Source of the DNA: [Leptolyngbya] sp. JSC-1
Lineage (GTDB): Bacteria > Cyanobacteriota > Cyanobacteriia > Elainellales > Elainellaceae
DNA length: 64,000 bases
Direction of reading: 5' to 3'
Assembly: GCA_000733415.1 (NCBI GenBank)
Contig: KL662191.1
Span: 1,902,978 to 1,966,977, forward strand
The notes beneath the pieces were generated by a model. That model saw only the letters and a list, made by a program, of their open reading frames with translations. It searched no databases and was not told where the DNA came from. Numbering within the stretch: the first letter of the stretch is position 1; each line of letters starts with the position of its first letter. Below are positions 1 through 7,843 of this stretch, piece by piece. The translations under genes and the position numbers were made by a program.

Positions 1-811
1 CTTTAGTCATGACTTTGACATCATTTGGTAAGCGTGATTGCAAGGCTGCTAGCACGATTCCTACATCGGCATTGGGCTGAAGCTTGATCACACCAACATC
101 AATTAATCCCCCTTGCCGAAATCGAGCCATGCGCAGAAAATTCAAATCGCTGGTAATCAAATAGGCATTGATCCCAAACGTAGGGCTGAGTTGAAACAAA
201 CCTCGAACTTCAATTTGCCGTTGATTCACTTCGGTAGAAATCACTTCTCTGGCATGAAACCAATCGGCAATCGGACCGAATTCGGCTCGGGAGCCACTGT
301 TGAACAAGGCTGTATCGGGTTCGCGTAGTTGCTGGTGGTTCGCCTGCACGTCCGGTAAATTCATAACCTGATCGTCTGGTTGAATGCCAATCACAAAAAT
401 GTCCCAGATTTCTTTGTTATCTGGATTGCGCCACTGCATGAAATTGAGATAGATCGGGCTAACCGACTCCACGCCTGTCACTCCAGCAGCCTGGTACAAG
501 CGTCGTTCTGTAAAGCGATCCAGCGAAATCAACGAGCGATAGCGACTGCTCAGCATGACAATTTCACCATTTAAACTGTGGTGAAACTCCACCGCACTAC
601 TAAACAACGCACCGCGAAAGCCCATTTGCAAAAACATCAGCACGTCCGCAAAGCTGATCCCGGCAATCGCCACTAGCAATCTAGCCCGTTCCTTACGTAG
701 CTGAAGCCAGGAGAGAAACAGCGGCGGTTTGCGCTTAATGTGGTTTGGAGCACCTTTAGATTTTTGAGCATGATTTACCTTAGAATCACGATTGGCAGGT
801 AGGTTTGCCAT
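1..811 (-). CDS. devC: DevC-family ABC exporter permease (3' end outside window)
   Basis: Membrane permease subunit of a DevBCA-type (MacB/FtsX-like) exporter, which with an ATPase and an inner-membrane fusion protein moves glycolipids or other hydrophobic substrates through a TolC-like channel. I translated the 270 visible codons by hand. They start at ATG 811, have a first membrane segment near residues 45-75, and continue into a periplasmic domain with the DevC-typical stretches SRAEFGPIADW and LNFLRMARFRQG. The frame stays open to base 1, so the C-terminal membrane segments lie outside the window. It is 78 bp downstream of devB on the same strand; devA probably follows outside. The substrate cannot be deduced. 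Confidence 0.9.
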   Translation of the reverse strand, partial: MANLPANRDSKVNHAQKSKGAPNHIKRKPPLFLSWLQLRKERARLLVAIAGISFADVLMFLQMGFRGALFSSAVEFHHSLNGEIVMLSSRYRSLISLDRFTERRLYQAAGVTGVESVSPIYLNFMQWRNPDNKEIWDIFVIGIQPDDQVMNLPDVQANHQQLREPDTALFNSGSRAEFGPIADWFHAREVISTEVNQRQIEVRGLFQLSPTFGINAYLITSDLNFLRMARFRQGGLIDVGVIKLQPNADVGIVLAALQSRLPNDVKVMTK

Positions 812-889
812 TTTGACCTCAGTGATGAATGAAACGGTGATTAAGCAGTAGCCATAATGAACTATTTAACAGAACATAAAGTCTGAAGA

Positions 890-2077
890 TTAGGATTGAA
901 CATCAATTTCTACCTGAACACTCAAGTTCGTCAATTCAGCAACCCGACGACTGGAGGACGGGTCTAGCCGCACTTTCACTTCTACAACGCGAGCATCAAA
1001 CTGAGCGGCTGGATCAGTGTCGAGCACATCCTGTTTATTGATCTCCAATCCGACTTCCACAACTCTGCCCCGCAACCGATCGGCAAAGGCATGATTTTTG
1101 CTGATTACAATAGCCGACTGCCCCACCCGGACTCGGCTCACATCCACCTCATAAACTTCAGCTACAGCCACCATCTGCTGGGTTTGGCCCAGGCTAATAA
1201 TTCCTTGTTCACCGACTAACTCACCGGGGCGCGTATGAATTTTGAGCACCTGCCCGTCCTGGGGTGAACGCACAACAGCCAGATCCAAGTCGGCTTTGGC
1301 TCGTGCCCAATTCGCTTGCGCTTGCCCTACTTCCGACCGGGCTACCTCCACATCAACCGGGCGCACTTCGGCAATCTGAGCTAGAGTGGCTCTGGCTTCG
1401 GCAATTTGCATCTGGCGGGACTGACGAATTCGCGCTAATTCGGCTTGGGCTTCGTTTAAGCGTTGTTGGATAGTATCTGCGGTTAGCTGCTTTTGATCCC
1501 GCAAGGAGGCAGAAACAGCTCCCTCGATTTGCAGGTATTGGTGGCGCTGGTTTTCCAGTGTTGCATTGTCCAGTTCAGCTTCTATACGGCTGATAGTAGC
1601 CAGTTGGGCAGCGGTTTCGGTTTGCAATTCGGCTTGCAGCCTCTCTACGACTCGCTGCTGAGCCTGAATTTGCCCTTGCTTGGCTCCAGACTCCACCTGC
1701 TTTAGGCGGGCCAACGTGACCTCAACTAGTTGTTTGGCCTCTTGCAGGCTGGCCTGACGACGAGCGTAGGTATCCAGAATGGCAATCACCTCTCCCTGAC
1801 GCACCTGCTGACCGTGATTCACTTTCAATGCTTCCACTCTGGCTCCATCCAGGGAAGTGGGCGCAAAGACCTGAACCACCTCCCCTTCTGGCTCCAAGCG
1901 TCCGAGTGCTGATACGGCTTCTACCGCAGGCACGGCTGCTGTTACTGTCGGTTGAGCAGGGCGATGCAGCACTCCCCAATAAACCATCCCAACACCCAGC
2001 AGGCACACCCCACCCACCACTCCCACTACTGAAACTGGCCGCGACAACTGCCCAATGGTTTGCTTGATTGTTGACAT
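890..2077 (-). CDS. devB: DevB-type membrane fusion protein (HlyD family)
   Basis: Periplasmic adaptor linking the DevC/DevA pump to an outer-membrane channel. At 395 aa it has the usual family length. An N-terminal membrane anchor (about residues 16-33, VVGVVGGVCLLGVGMVYWG) is followed by a short lipoyl-like half (ALGRLEPEGEVVQVFAP), a long Gln/Ala/Glu-rich coiled-coil hairpin (about 115-260) and the second lipoyl/beta-barrel part (VRSPQDGQVLKIHTRPGE). Start ATG 2077 puts the anchor at the right place. It is the first gene of the devBC operon and diverges from padR; the 24-bp palindrome at 2117-2140 lies 40 bp upstream, so PadR control is likely (inference). Confidence 0.92.
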   Translation of the reverse strand: MSTIKQTIGQLSRPVSVVGVVGGVCLLGVGMVYWGVLHRPAQPTVTAAVPAVEAVSALGRLEPEGEVVQVFAPTSLDGARVEALKVNHGQQVRQGEVIAILDTYARRQASLQEAKQLVEVTLARLKQVESGAKQGQIQAQQRVVERLQAELQTETAAQLATISRIEAELDNATLENQRHQYLQIEGAVSASLRDQKQLTADTIQQRLNEAQAELARIRQSRQMQIAEARATLAQIAEVRPVDVEVARSEVGQAQANWARAKADLDLAVVRSPQDGQVLKIHTRPGELVGEQGIISLGQTQQMVAVAEVYEVDVSRVRVGQSAIVISKNHAFADRLRGRVVEVGLEINKQDVLDTDPAAQFDARVVEVKVRLDPSSSRRVAELTNLSVQVEIDVQS

Positions 2078-2116
2078 AGGTGTAGCCGGGACATCGCCGG
2101 CGCAATAATCTACTTC

Positions 2117-2140
2117 TTGTATTCAATTTTTTGAATACAA
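2117..2140. promoter_or_regulatory. Perfect 10-bp inverted repeat, candidate PadR operator
   Basis: The arms TTGTATTCAA and TTGAATACAA are exact reverse complements separated by TTTT. The site sits between the divergent devB and padR genes, 40 bp from the devB start, with a -10-like TATACT at 2150-2155 on the padR side. PadR regulators bind palindromes as dimers and commonly repress both themselves and a neighbouring exporter. Assignment to this PadR is inference from position and symmetry. Confidence 0.6.
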
Positions 2141-2220
2141 AAACTAAGGTATACTCAAAGAACTAATTCGTCAAGCACTTGGTGAAGACATACCCAAAAG
2201 CCCACCCCCCACCCCCCACC

Positions 2221-2252
2221 CTCTACCCTCTACCCTCTACCCTCTACCCTCT
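2221..2252 (+). repeat. Heptanucleotide tandem repeat (CTCTACC) abutting the padR start
   Basis: Four exact CTCTACC units at 2221-2248 plus a partial unit run straight into ATG 2253. A C-rich stretch precedes them. The repeat occupies the place of a Shine-Dalgarno site, so none is visible for padR. Short heptanucleotide tandem repeats are a known repeat class in filamentous cyanobacteria. Confidence 0.85.
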
Positions 2253-2837
2253 ATGGCACTCAAGCACACAATTCTGGCATTTCTGTCTCGTCAGCCCCTC
2301 AGCGGCTATGAGGTGGCAAAGGAGTTTGCCGAAGGCTTTGGCAGTTGCTTTTGGAAGGCGAGCCAGCAGCAGGTATATGCCGAACTCACCAAGCTAGAGC
2401 AGCAGGGCAACGTCACCTATGAAGCGATTCCCCAGCCAGGACGATTGGACAAAAAAATCTATTCGATTACCGAACAAGGCCAGCAGGAACTGATCGATTG
2501 GCTGATGCAGCCGTCTGAACCTGCTGCGATCCGGGAAGATCTGGGTGTCATGGGGCTAGCCGGACATCTAGTGCCCGTACCAGCCGTGATTCGCGAAATC
2601 GAACGCCGCCGCCAGCTCCACGCTGAAATGCTGCAACAAGTTCAAGCCTTAGATGAACAGTTTGCCCAAAATTTAGCAACGCTGGAGTTGAAGGATCTGT
2701 ATATGCATTTGATTATTCGCCGCGCCATTCGCTATCAAGAAAGTTGGGTAGCTTGGTGCGATGAGGCTTTGGCAGCGATTCAGGCTTCACCCGGCATAGA
2801 CGACGACCGGGACGCGCTTAAAGGCCGGAGTACCTGA
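2253..2837 (+). CDS. PadR-family transcriptional regulator
   Basis: DNA-binding repressor of 194 aa. The N-terminal winged helix covers about residues 1-85: ILAFLSRQPLSGYEVAKEF is the characteristic opening and YAELTKLEQQGNVTYE the wing and recognition region. A PadR C-terminal dimerisation domain follows (about 90-180, with ERRRQLHAEML and YQESWVAWCDEAL). It diverges from devBC, which is the usual context for a PadR controlling an exporter. The last about 15 codons overlap the 3' end of the convergent fdhF-like gene; they may be an extension beyond the normal family end. Start ATG 2253 has no visible ribosome-binding site because of the heptamer repeat. Confidence 0.9.
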   Translation: MALKHTILAFLSRQPLSGYEVAKEFAEGFGSCFWKASQQQVYAELTKLEQQGNVTYEAIPQPGRLDKKIYSITEQGQQELIDWLMQPSEPAAIREDLGVMGLAGHLVPVPAVIREIERRRQLHAEMLQQVQALDEQFAQNLATLELKDLYMHLIIRRAIRYQESWVAWCDEALAAIQASPGIDDDRDALKGRST

Positions 2838-5066
2838 GCGTTTGTCGATTCTGGCTTTGAAGATAACATTCACTTCAGGATAAAACATCAGAGCTGAGCC
2901 AGGACGCACCGAGCCAAGGATAATTTCGACGTTTTCTAGTTTGCCAGCATCACCTTGGACTGTTACCTGCTGGTGTTCGTGGAATCCGGCTCGTTCTACA
3001 TCATCTGCATGCATCAAAATACAGTTGCGGTGAGGCATACCGCGATAGCGATCGCCCGGTTTGTAGACCACGGTGTTGTGCTGTGAGTAGCTGCGTCCGG
3101 TCATCAAGGTTAACACTAGGCTGGGAATAGATTCGGGTATGCCAAAATCGGCAGCACTGGGTAGCTGAAGCTGCGGCAGAGGAGTGACAAACATTTTGGC
3201 TTTGCCGGAAGGAGTGGCAAATTTGGGTTGGGTAAAAATCCGTCCGTCAATCGTGAATTCTGCTTGGGTTTGGTCGATGGTGCCGATCTTCTCATAGCCG
3301 GGAATGGTTTTGGCGATAAGCTGACGAATATACTGAGTATCTTGCAGTTTACGCCAATTCACAGGATAATCCCCCAGCAGCCGCTGCGCTAGTTTGGTCA
3401 AAAATTCGACTTCTGAGATCAGGTCAGCATTGGTTAAGTGGGTTTTACCTTCGTCGTTCAGCCGCACGAAGTTGTTGCCAGATTCGGTGGTGGTTTTGTG
3501 GGGATTCTCGAAGCGGTTGAAGACCGGAATGATGATCGTAGTTTGCTGAGCGAGGCCGTGAAAATGGCCCAAGTTTGGCTTGGTGGCGAGATAGATGATT
3601 GTATTGATTTTACCGAGGGCGCGTTTAGCCTGAGTTGAATCTGGATTGGCAGCGTACAAATTACCACCCACGCAAATCAGGGTATCGATCTGACCGGCGT
3701 CGGCAGCTTCGATCAGGGCGCGAGTATCGTATCCCGGTACACGGCTAAGGGAGCGTCCCAACAGTTTTTCCAGCGCTTCCTGGATTTCTTGCTTCAGCCG
3801 GTCGGTGACGACCACACCCATTGAACCAAACCCCTGTACGTTAGAATGGCCTCGAATCGGCATCGTGCCGGCGCCTTCCTTACCGGCATTACCTGTGAGC
3901 AGCGCTGTGTTGGCAATACTGTAAACATTATCAACTCCGTTATCATGCTGAGTTATACCCATTGCCCAAGCAAATACAACGCCCTTTGATGTACCGATAA
4001 TTTGTGCCGCCGCTTCAATTTCTGTTTGAGACACACCGCAGGTTGAGATAATCGTATCCCAATTTGTATTCTTCGCTTGTTCTAGAACGTTCTGCCAATT
4101 TTCGGTATGTGCTTGTAGATAATCTTCTCGCACCAAGCCTTTTTCGAGCAGCGCTTTTTGGATGCCGACAAACAGAGCCACATCGCTGCCGGGAGCAAGC
4201 TGAAGGTAGAGGGAGGCAATCTCAGAGCCAGTCAAGAGCGACTTAATCGGAAAAGCAGGCGAGGCAAATTTAACCAGACCGACTTCGACCACTGGATTCA
4301 CGACAATTACTTTGCCACCGCGTTCGCGCAGTTGAATCAACTCGTTCATCAGGCGCGGATGATTGGCGGGCGCATTGGAACCGATCAGCACTACACAGTC
4401 GGCCTTTTTCAGGTTCTCTAAGCTAACCATCGAGGTGCCGGAGCCGAACATTTGCTTCAAACCTACAGTAGAAGGCGAATGGCAGAGGTCGGAGCAGTCG
4501 GCTAGGTTGTTGGACCCCAAGGTACGGATCAGCAGTTGCAGCAGAAAGGCAGCTTCATTCGAGGAACGACCGGAACTGTAGGAGGCGACTCGTTCTGGCG
4601 GCTGGCGAAAGGCCGACTCGGCAATTTGGTAAATCTCGTCCCAGCCAATCCGTTCGTAACGGTCACTGCCAGCTCGATGAATCAACGGTACACTCAACCG
4701 CCCGAGACGATCCGCTTCCAAAGAGGTGAGCTGTTGCAATGCGCTGAGCGGGCGCTGCTCAAATACCGACAGAGGAACCGCTGGCTGAATTTCTGCCGAA
4801 ATGGCTTCCACACTCTTCATGCAGCGCTGGAGCGTTTCGCCCACTTCGTTTGTAAAGCCGCCCTTTTGTCCTCCCGTACCCCAAGCGCAGGACAGGCAAG
4901 CACTCTTATGCAGCAGGGTTTGCCAGAGTTTGGGACCTTCGGGCGAGAGGGTATGCTCGGCCCAGTACTGAATTACCGGCAGACCACCGCCCATGTTGGG
5001 AGCATTGTCGGTCGTGTCTTCAATGGGTGAAGGAGGTTGATTGTTCAGAGGCTTCTGAGCGTCCAT
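2787..5066 (-). CDS. FdhF/YdeP-family molybdopterin oxidoreductase
   Basis: A 759-aa member of the Mo/W-bis-MGD oxidoreductase superfamily, related to formate dehydrogenase H and E. coli YdeP. The N-terminus has CLSCAWGTGGQ, the CxxC of the YdeP group in place of a full 4Fe-4S cysteine set. The middle carries the molybdopterin-binding region (SYSSGRSSNEAAFLLQLL; ADCSDLCHSPSTVGL; VLIGSNAPANHP), and the C-terminus the dinucleotide-binding beta-barrel (LTLMTGRSYSQHNTVVYK). YdeP relatives are linked to acid or stress resistance, but their substrate is unknown; formate dehydrogenase activity should not be assumed. It converges on padR with a 51-bp overlap of coding ends. Confidence 0.88.
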   Translation of the reverse strand: MDAQKPLNNQPPSPIEDTTDNAPNMGGGLPVIQYWAEHTLSPEGPKLWQTLLHKSACLSCAWGTGGQKGGFTNEVGETLQRCMKSVEAISAEIQPAVPLSVFEQRPLSALQQLTSLEADRLGRLSVPLIHRAGSDRYERIGWDEIYQIAESAFRQPPERVASYSSGRSSNEAAFLLQLLIRTLGSNNLADCSDLCHSPSTVGLKQMFGSGTSMVSLENLKKADCVVLIGSNAPANHPRLMNELIQLRERGGKVIVVNPVVEVGLVKFASPAFPIKSLLTGSEIASLYLQLAPGSDVALFVGIQKALLEKGLVREDYLQAHTENWQNVLEQAKNTNWDTIISTCGVSQTEIEAAAQIIGTSKGVVFAWAMGITQHDNGVDNVYSIANTALLTGNAGKEGAGTMPIRGHSNVQGFGSMGVVVTDRLKQEIQEALEKLLGRSLSRVPGYDTRALIEAADAGQIDTLICVGGNLYAANPDSTQAKRALGKINTIIYLATKPNLGHFHGLAQQTTIIIPVFNRFENPHKTTTESGNNFVRLNDEGKTHLTNADLISEVEFLTKLAQRLLGDYPVNWRKLQDTQYIRQLIAKTIPGYEKIGTIDQTQAEFTIDGRIFTQPKFATPSGKAKMFVTPLPQLQLPSAADFGIPESIPSLVLTLMTGRSYSQHNTVVYKPGDRYRGMPHRNCILMHADDVERAGFHEHQQVTVQGDAGKLENVEIILGSVRPGSALMFYPEVNVIFKARIDKRSGTPAFKRVPVVVYAG

Positions 5067-5157
5067 ACGGCTGATGCTGCGAGTCGGGCTTTCTTCAACT
5101 TAACGCAAATTGCCCAACCGCAACATCCAAGCTTGCTGTAAACTTTGAGGTTTATTG

Positions 5158-5190
5158 AGGCTCGATTGAAAATCTTCCTGGATCGAGCCT
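5158..5190 (-). terminator. Hairpin downstream of the small membrane-protein gene
   Basis: Arms AGGCTCGAT and ATCGAGCCT are perfect 9-bp complements around a 15-nt loop. It lies 28 bp past the stop of the 5218-5571 gene on the minus strand and before the fdhF-like start. No run of U follows on the minus strand, so it may end or process transcripts less efficiently than a canonical terminator. Confidence 0.4.
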
Positions 5191-5217
5191 GTCTGGATAG
5201 GGTCTGCCTTTTTTAGT

Positions 5218-5571
5218 TTAGTCTTGGGCAGCTTGAGCGCTTCTTTCAGCCGTGTCAGGATAGAGTTTAGCCCAATCTTTTACAGCTTCTTTGCTTTCTT
5301 TGGCAATTCGTTGCAGACGCTCACCGGGAGCACCTTCGGTTTCACGCGCTTCCTGCTTCCATTCGCCTACAGTTTTAGGCCGATCCGAGTCATTTTGGTG
5401 AATCGCTTCGTCAACCTTGTTCTTGATCGCTTGAGCACCCCGATCATTGCTAACATTCGCAGTTAATACTACAAACCCAATCAAAGCTACTGCTAAAAAC
5501 CGCTTGACTTGGAATCCATTTAGAAAAGAACCGATACGAGCTACTGCTCCAGAAATCAAATTCAGCATCAT
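5218..5571 (-). CDS. Small membrane-anchored stress-type protein
   Basis: A 117-aa protein with one hydrophobic segment or signal peptide (about residues 23-42, VKRFLAVALIGFVVLTANVS), then a short, charged, soluble part with EWKQEARETEGAPGERLQR and KDWAKLYPDTAERSA. This ending resembles small cyanobacterial proteins often annotated as low-temperature-induced. I recognise the family pattern but not a biochemical function. The soluble part would face the periplasm or thylakoid lumen. It stands alone upstream of the fdhF-like gene, with a hairpin in between. Confidence 0.75.
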   Translation of the reverse strand: MMLNLISGAVARIGSFLNGFQVKRFLAVALIGFVVLTANVSNDRGAQAIKNKVDEAIHQNDSDRPKTVGEWKQEARETEGAPGERLQRIAKESKEAVKDWAKLYPDTAERSAQAAQD

Positions 5572-5824
5572 TTAAGTCTCCATTTCTTTTGATCGCTCGA
5601 ATTCAGCAACGCATACATCAGCTTCAAAGTACAGATTCAGCTATGAAAGGTAGGCAGCCAATCTAGACTTTAGTAAACGTATGAGTTTTTGAATCCAGAT
5701 ATAAACGTAGCGATAAACAAACCCACTCTCCTCTAGCAAAAGTTGTAGCTTGCCACGTAACTAAGAGGGACTTTTTGAAATGCTTTGAACTGTAAAACTC
5801 ATGCTTTTACAACGCAAAATCAAT

Positions 5825-5937
5825 CTATAGTGTTTGCCAGAAGAGATAGGACATTGTTGTGGGTGCACGAAGCGGCCCACAACAGTATCTCTGTCCTAAC
5901 AGTATCTTTGTCCTAACTGTTGTGGCAGCGGCTATAG
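5825..5937 (-). mobile_element. MITE-like repeat, copy 1 (113 bp)
   Basis: The element begins CTATAGTGTTTGCC and ends GGCAGCGGCTATAG, an imperfect 14-bp terminal inverted repeat with 10 matches. A second copy in the opposite orientation lies at 59181-59275 and matches along its whole length apart from a small loop. The core has an 8-bp stem (GTTGTGGG 5856-5863 with CCCACAAC 5876-5883). This copy also has a 17-bp direct duplication (5884-5900 and 5901-5917, one mismatch) missing from the other. It has no coding capacity. No clear target-site duplication was seen. Confidence 0.65.
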
Positions 5938-6443
5938 TTAGAGATTAGGTAAAAGCTAGTATTACTTTTCACGTAGCCTTATCAGGCAATAACCAATGAA
6001 ATAAGCGCATGGATTAAATGTAGCTCATATCACACTAGCTGTTCATATTCTCAGATTTATATTCAAATATTTGAAGACTGTTCTAAGCGGCCTACTTTCC
6101 AAATCCTGCCAGACCAGTCTTTATCATGATCTATGATGATCTCTCCAACAATCTCTATTTTGGGCCTTGACAAAAATCGACTTGCTTATTTAGCACACAT
6201 CTAAATTTCTCTGTAAGGTTACTTTTTGAGTAGTAGTCTTGACATCTCTAGTTGAAACCTTGAAGAATCTCTAGCATCGAATGCTTCTCCTTGTATGAAA
6301 GCCGCTCTATTCCGGTTTTGGGTTATCGGCAGCTTAGTGTTAAGAGGGCAGCACACTGCTTGTGTCTCTTCGCAGCAATATTTCTTAGAATATACAGCGG
6401 ATATACAGCCTCTTCCAGGCTAATGAAGTATAAAAAATGGGGT

Positions 6444-6462
6444 GCAGGGGCATGGCCCCTGC
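6444..6462. repeat. GC-rich perfect hairpin upstream of the STAND gene
   Basis: GCAGGGGC and GCCCCTGC are perfect 8-bp arms around ATG, 74 bp before the likely start at 6536. The surrounding GTGGGCTTCGCC sequence resembles dispersed repeat remnants elsewhere in cyanobacterial spacers. No terminator U-tract follows. Confidence 0.5.
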
Positions 6463-6535
6463 GTGGGCTTCGCCTCCACACTCCTCGTACCTTGCCAGAG
6501 TTGTAATCCCTGCACCTTCCGTTCAACTTCTCATC

Positions 6536-7843
6536 ATGATCCTCGAAGAGGCACTAGCCGTTGTTACCCAAGCTTTAAATCACCAACGTTTAACAAAAGT
6601 TCAGAACATCATCTTCCGGCAAGCCTGGGAAGGCAAATCCTACATTGAAATGGGGGTAGCCTTTGGGTACGATCCGGCCTATCTGAAGGACGAAGGCGCG
6701 AAGCTATGGCAGTTGCTTTCCCAAGCCTGTGGTACCAAAGTCACCAAAATTAATTTTCCGACTGTTCTAGCCCAATACGCAGAGACCCAACAAGCACAGG
6801 CCCAACAAGCAGAGGCTAATCAGGCAGATGCTCAGCAAGAACAATCCATCCTGCCAAAAATTTCTACCGATTCAAGCCGCCGCATCGACTGGGGAGAAGC
6901 GATCCATGTATCCAGCTTTCTGGGCCGAGAAACCGAACTAGCTACGCTAAAGTATTGGCTGCTGCAAAACCACTGTCGCTTAGCCACGATTTTAGGCATG
7001 GGCGGTATGGGAAAGACGGCACTGTCGGTAAAGCTAGCCCAGCAGGTGCAGTTCCACTTTGAGCGAGTGATCTGGCGCTCGCTGCGTGACGCCCCTCCTC
7101 TGACTGAACTATTAATGACGCTAATTCAGTTTTTGGCTCCAGATCCAGACTCTACCCTGCCGGTTACCGAAACCGCCCAACTTGCCTATTTGATGGATGC
7201 CCTCCGCGCCAATCGCTGCCTGCTGATTCTCGACAACTACGAGGCCCTGTTTCAAGCGGGTCAGCAAACGGGCACCTACCGGCAGGGCTACGAAGGCTAT
7301 CGCGAACTGCTGCAACGCATCGGTCAGGGGCAACACCAGAGCAGTTTGGTGCTCACTAGCCGAGAGAAACCAACGGTTGTGGCAGCTTTACAAGGCGAGA
7401 ATATGCCCGTGCGCGTCCTCAATTTAGCGGGCTTACCGCAAGCTGATGCAGCGCGGTTATTACAGGCCAAAGGGCTATCAGGCTCTGCTGCGCAGGTGAC
7501 TAGTTTGGTGCAGTCCTATCAGGGCAATCCCCTGGCTTTGATGATCACGGCCACGTCGATTCAGGACCTCTGTGGGGGCAGGATTGATACCTTTCTGCAA
7601 CAGCAAACCACCGTGTTCAATGGCGTGCGGAATTTATTGCAGCAGCAAATTAATCGCCTTTCGGGACTGGAAACCAAAATTATGTACTGGATTGCGATCA
7701 ACCGAGAAGCAGTGACGGTACAGGAATTGCAAGCTGATTTAGCACCCTTTGTGCCCATGAGTCGCCTGCTAGAGGCAGTGGAATCCCTATACTGGCGCTC
7801 TTTAATTGAAAAAACGACGACGGGTTTACGCAGCAGCCGGTGA
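6536..7843 (+). CDS. Remaining N-terminal fragment: HTH-like plus NB-ARC domain
   Basis: This 435-aa reading frame could still make the NTPase half of the interrupted STAND protein. It holds the vMAP-type N-terminal domain, a Gln/Ala-rich linker (about 80-105, repeats of QAQAQQAEA type) and NB-ARC with P-loop, Walker B (CLLILDNYE) and the GNPLAL motif. It ends in KTTTGLRSSR, where the last residues are out of frame relative to homologues. Its TGA overlaps a GTG of the next frame (GTGA at 7840-7843), so coupled translation of the second part is formally possible. Whether any product is stable is unknown. Confidence 0.5.
   Translation: MILEEALAVVTQALNHQRLTKVQNIIFRQAWEGKSYIEMGVAFGYDPAYLKDEGAKLWQLLSQACGTKVTKINFPTVLAQYAETQQAQAQQAEANQADAQQEQSILPKISTDSSRRIDWGEAIHVSSFLGRETELATLKYWLLQNHCRLATILGMGGMGKTALSVKLAQQVQFHFERVIWRSLRDAPPLTELLMTLIQFLAPDPDSTLPVTETAQLAYLMDALRANRCLLILDNYEALFQAGQQTGTYRQGYEGYRELLQRIGQGQHQSSLVLTSREKPTVVAALQGENMPVRVLNLAGLPQADAARLLQAKGLSGSAAQVTSLVQSYQGNPLALMITATSIQDLCGGRIDTFLQQQTTVFNGVRNLLQQQINRLSGLETKIMYWIAINREAVTVQELQADLAPFVPMSRLLEAVESLYWRSLIEKTTTGLRSSR

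Larger units (their letters stand above)
5572..6535. other. 964-bp non-coding region with MITE-like repeat and hairpin
   Basis: No credible gene on either strand. It contains the MITE-like element at 5825-5937 and the GC-rich hairpin at 6444-6462. The rest is AT-rich and featureless by eye. Confidence 0.7.
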
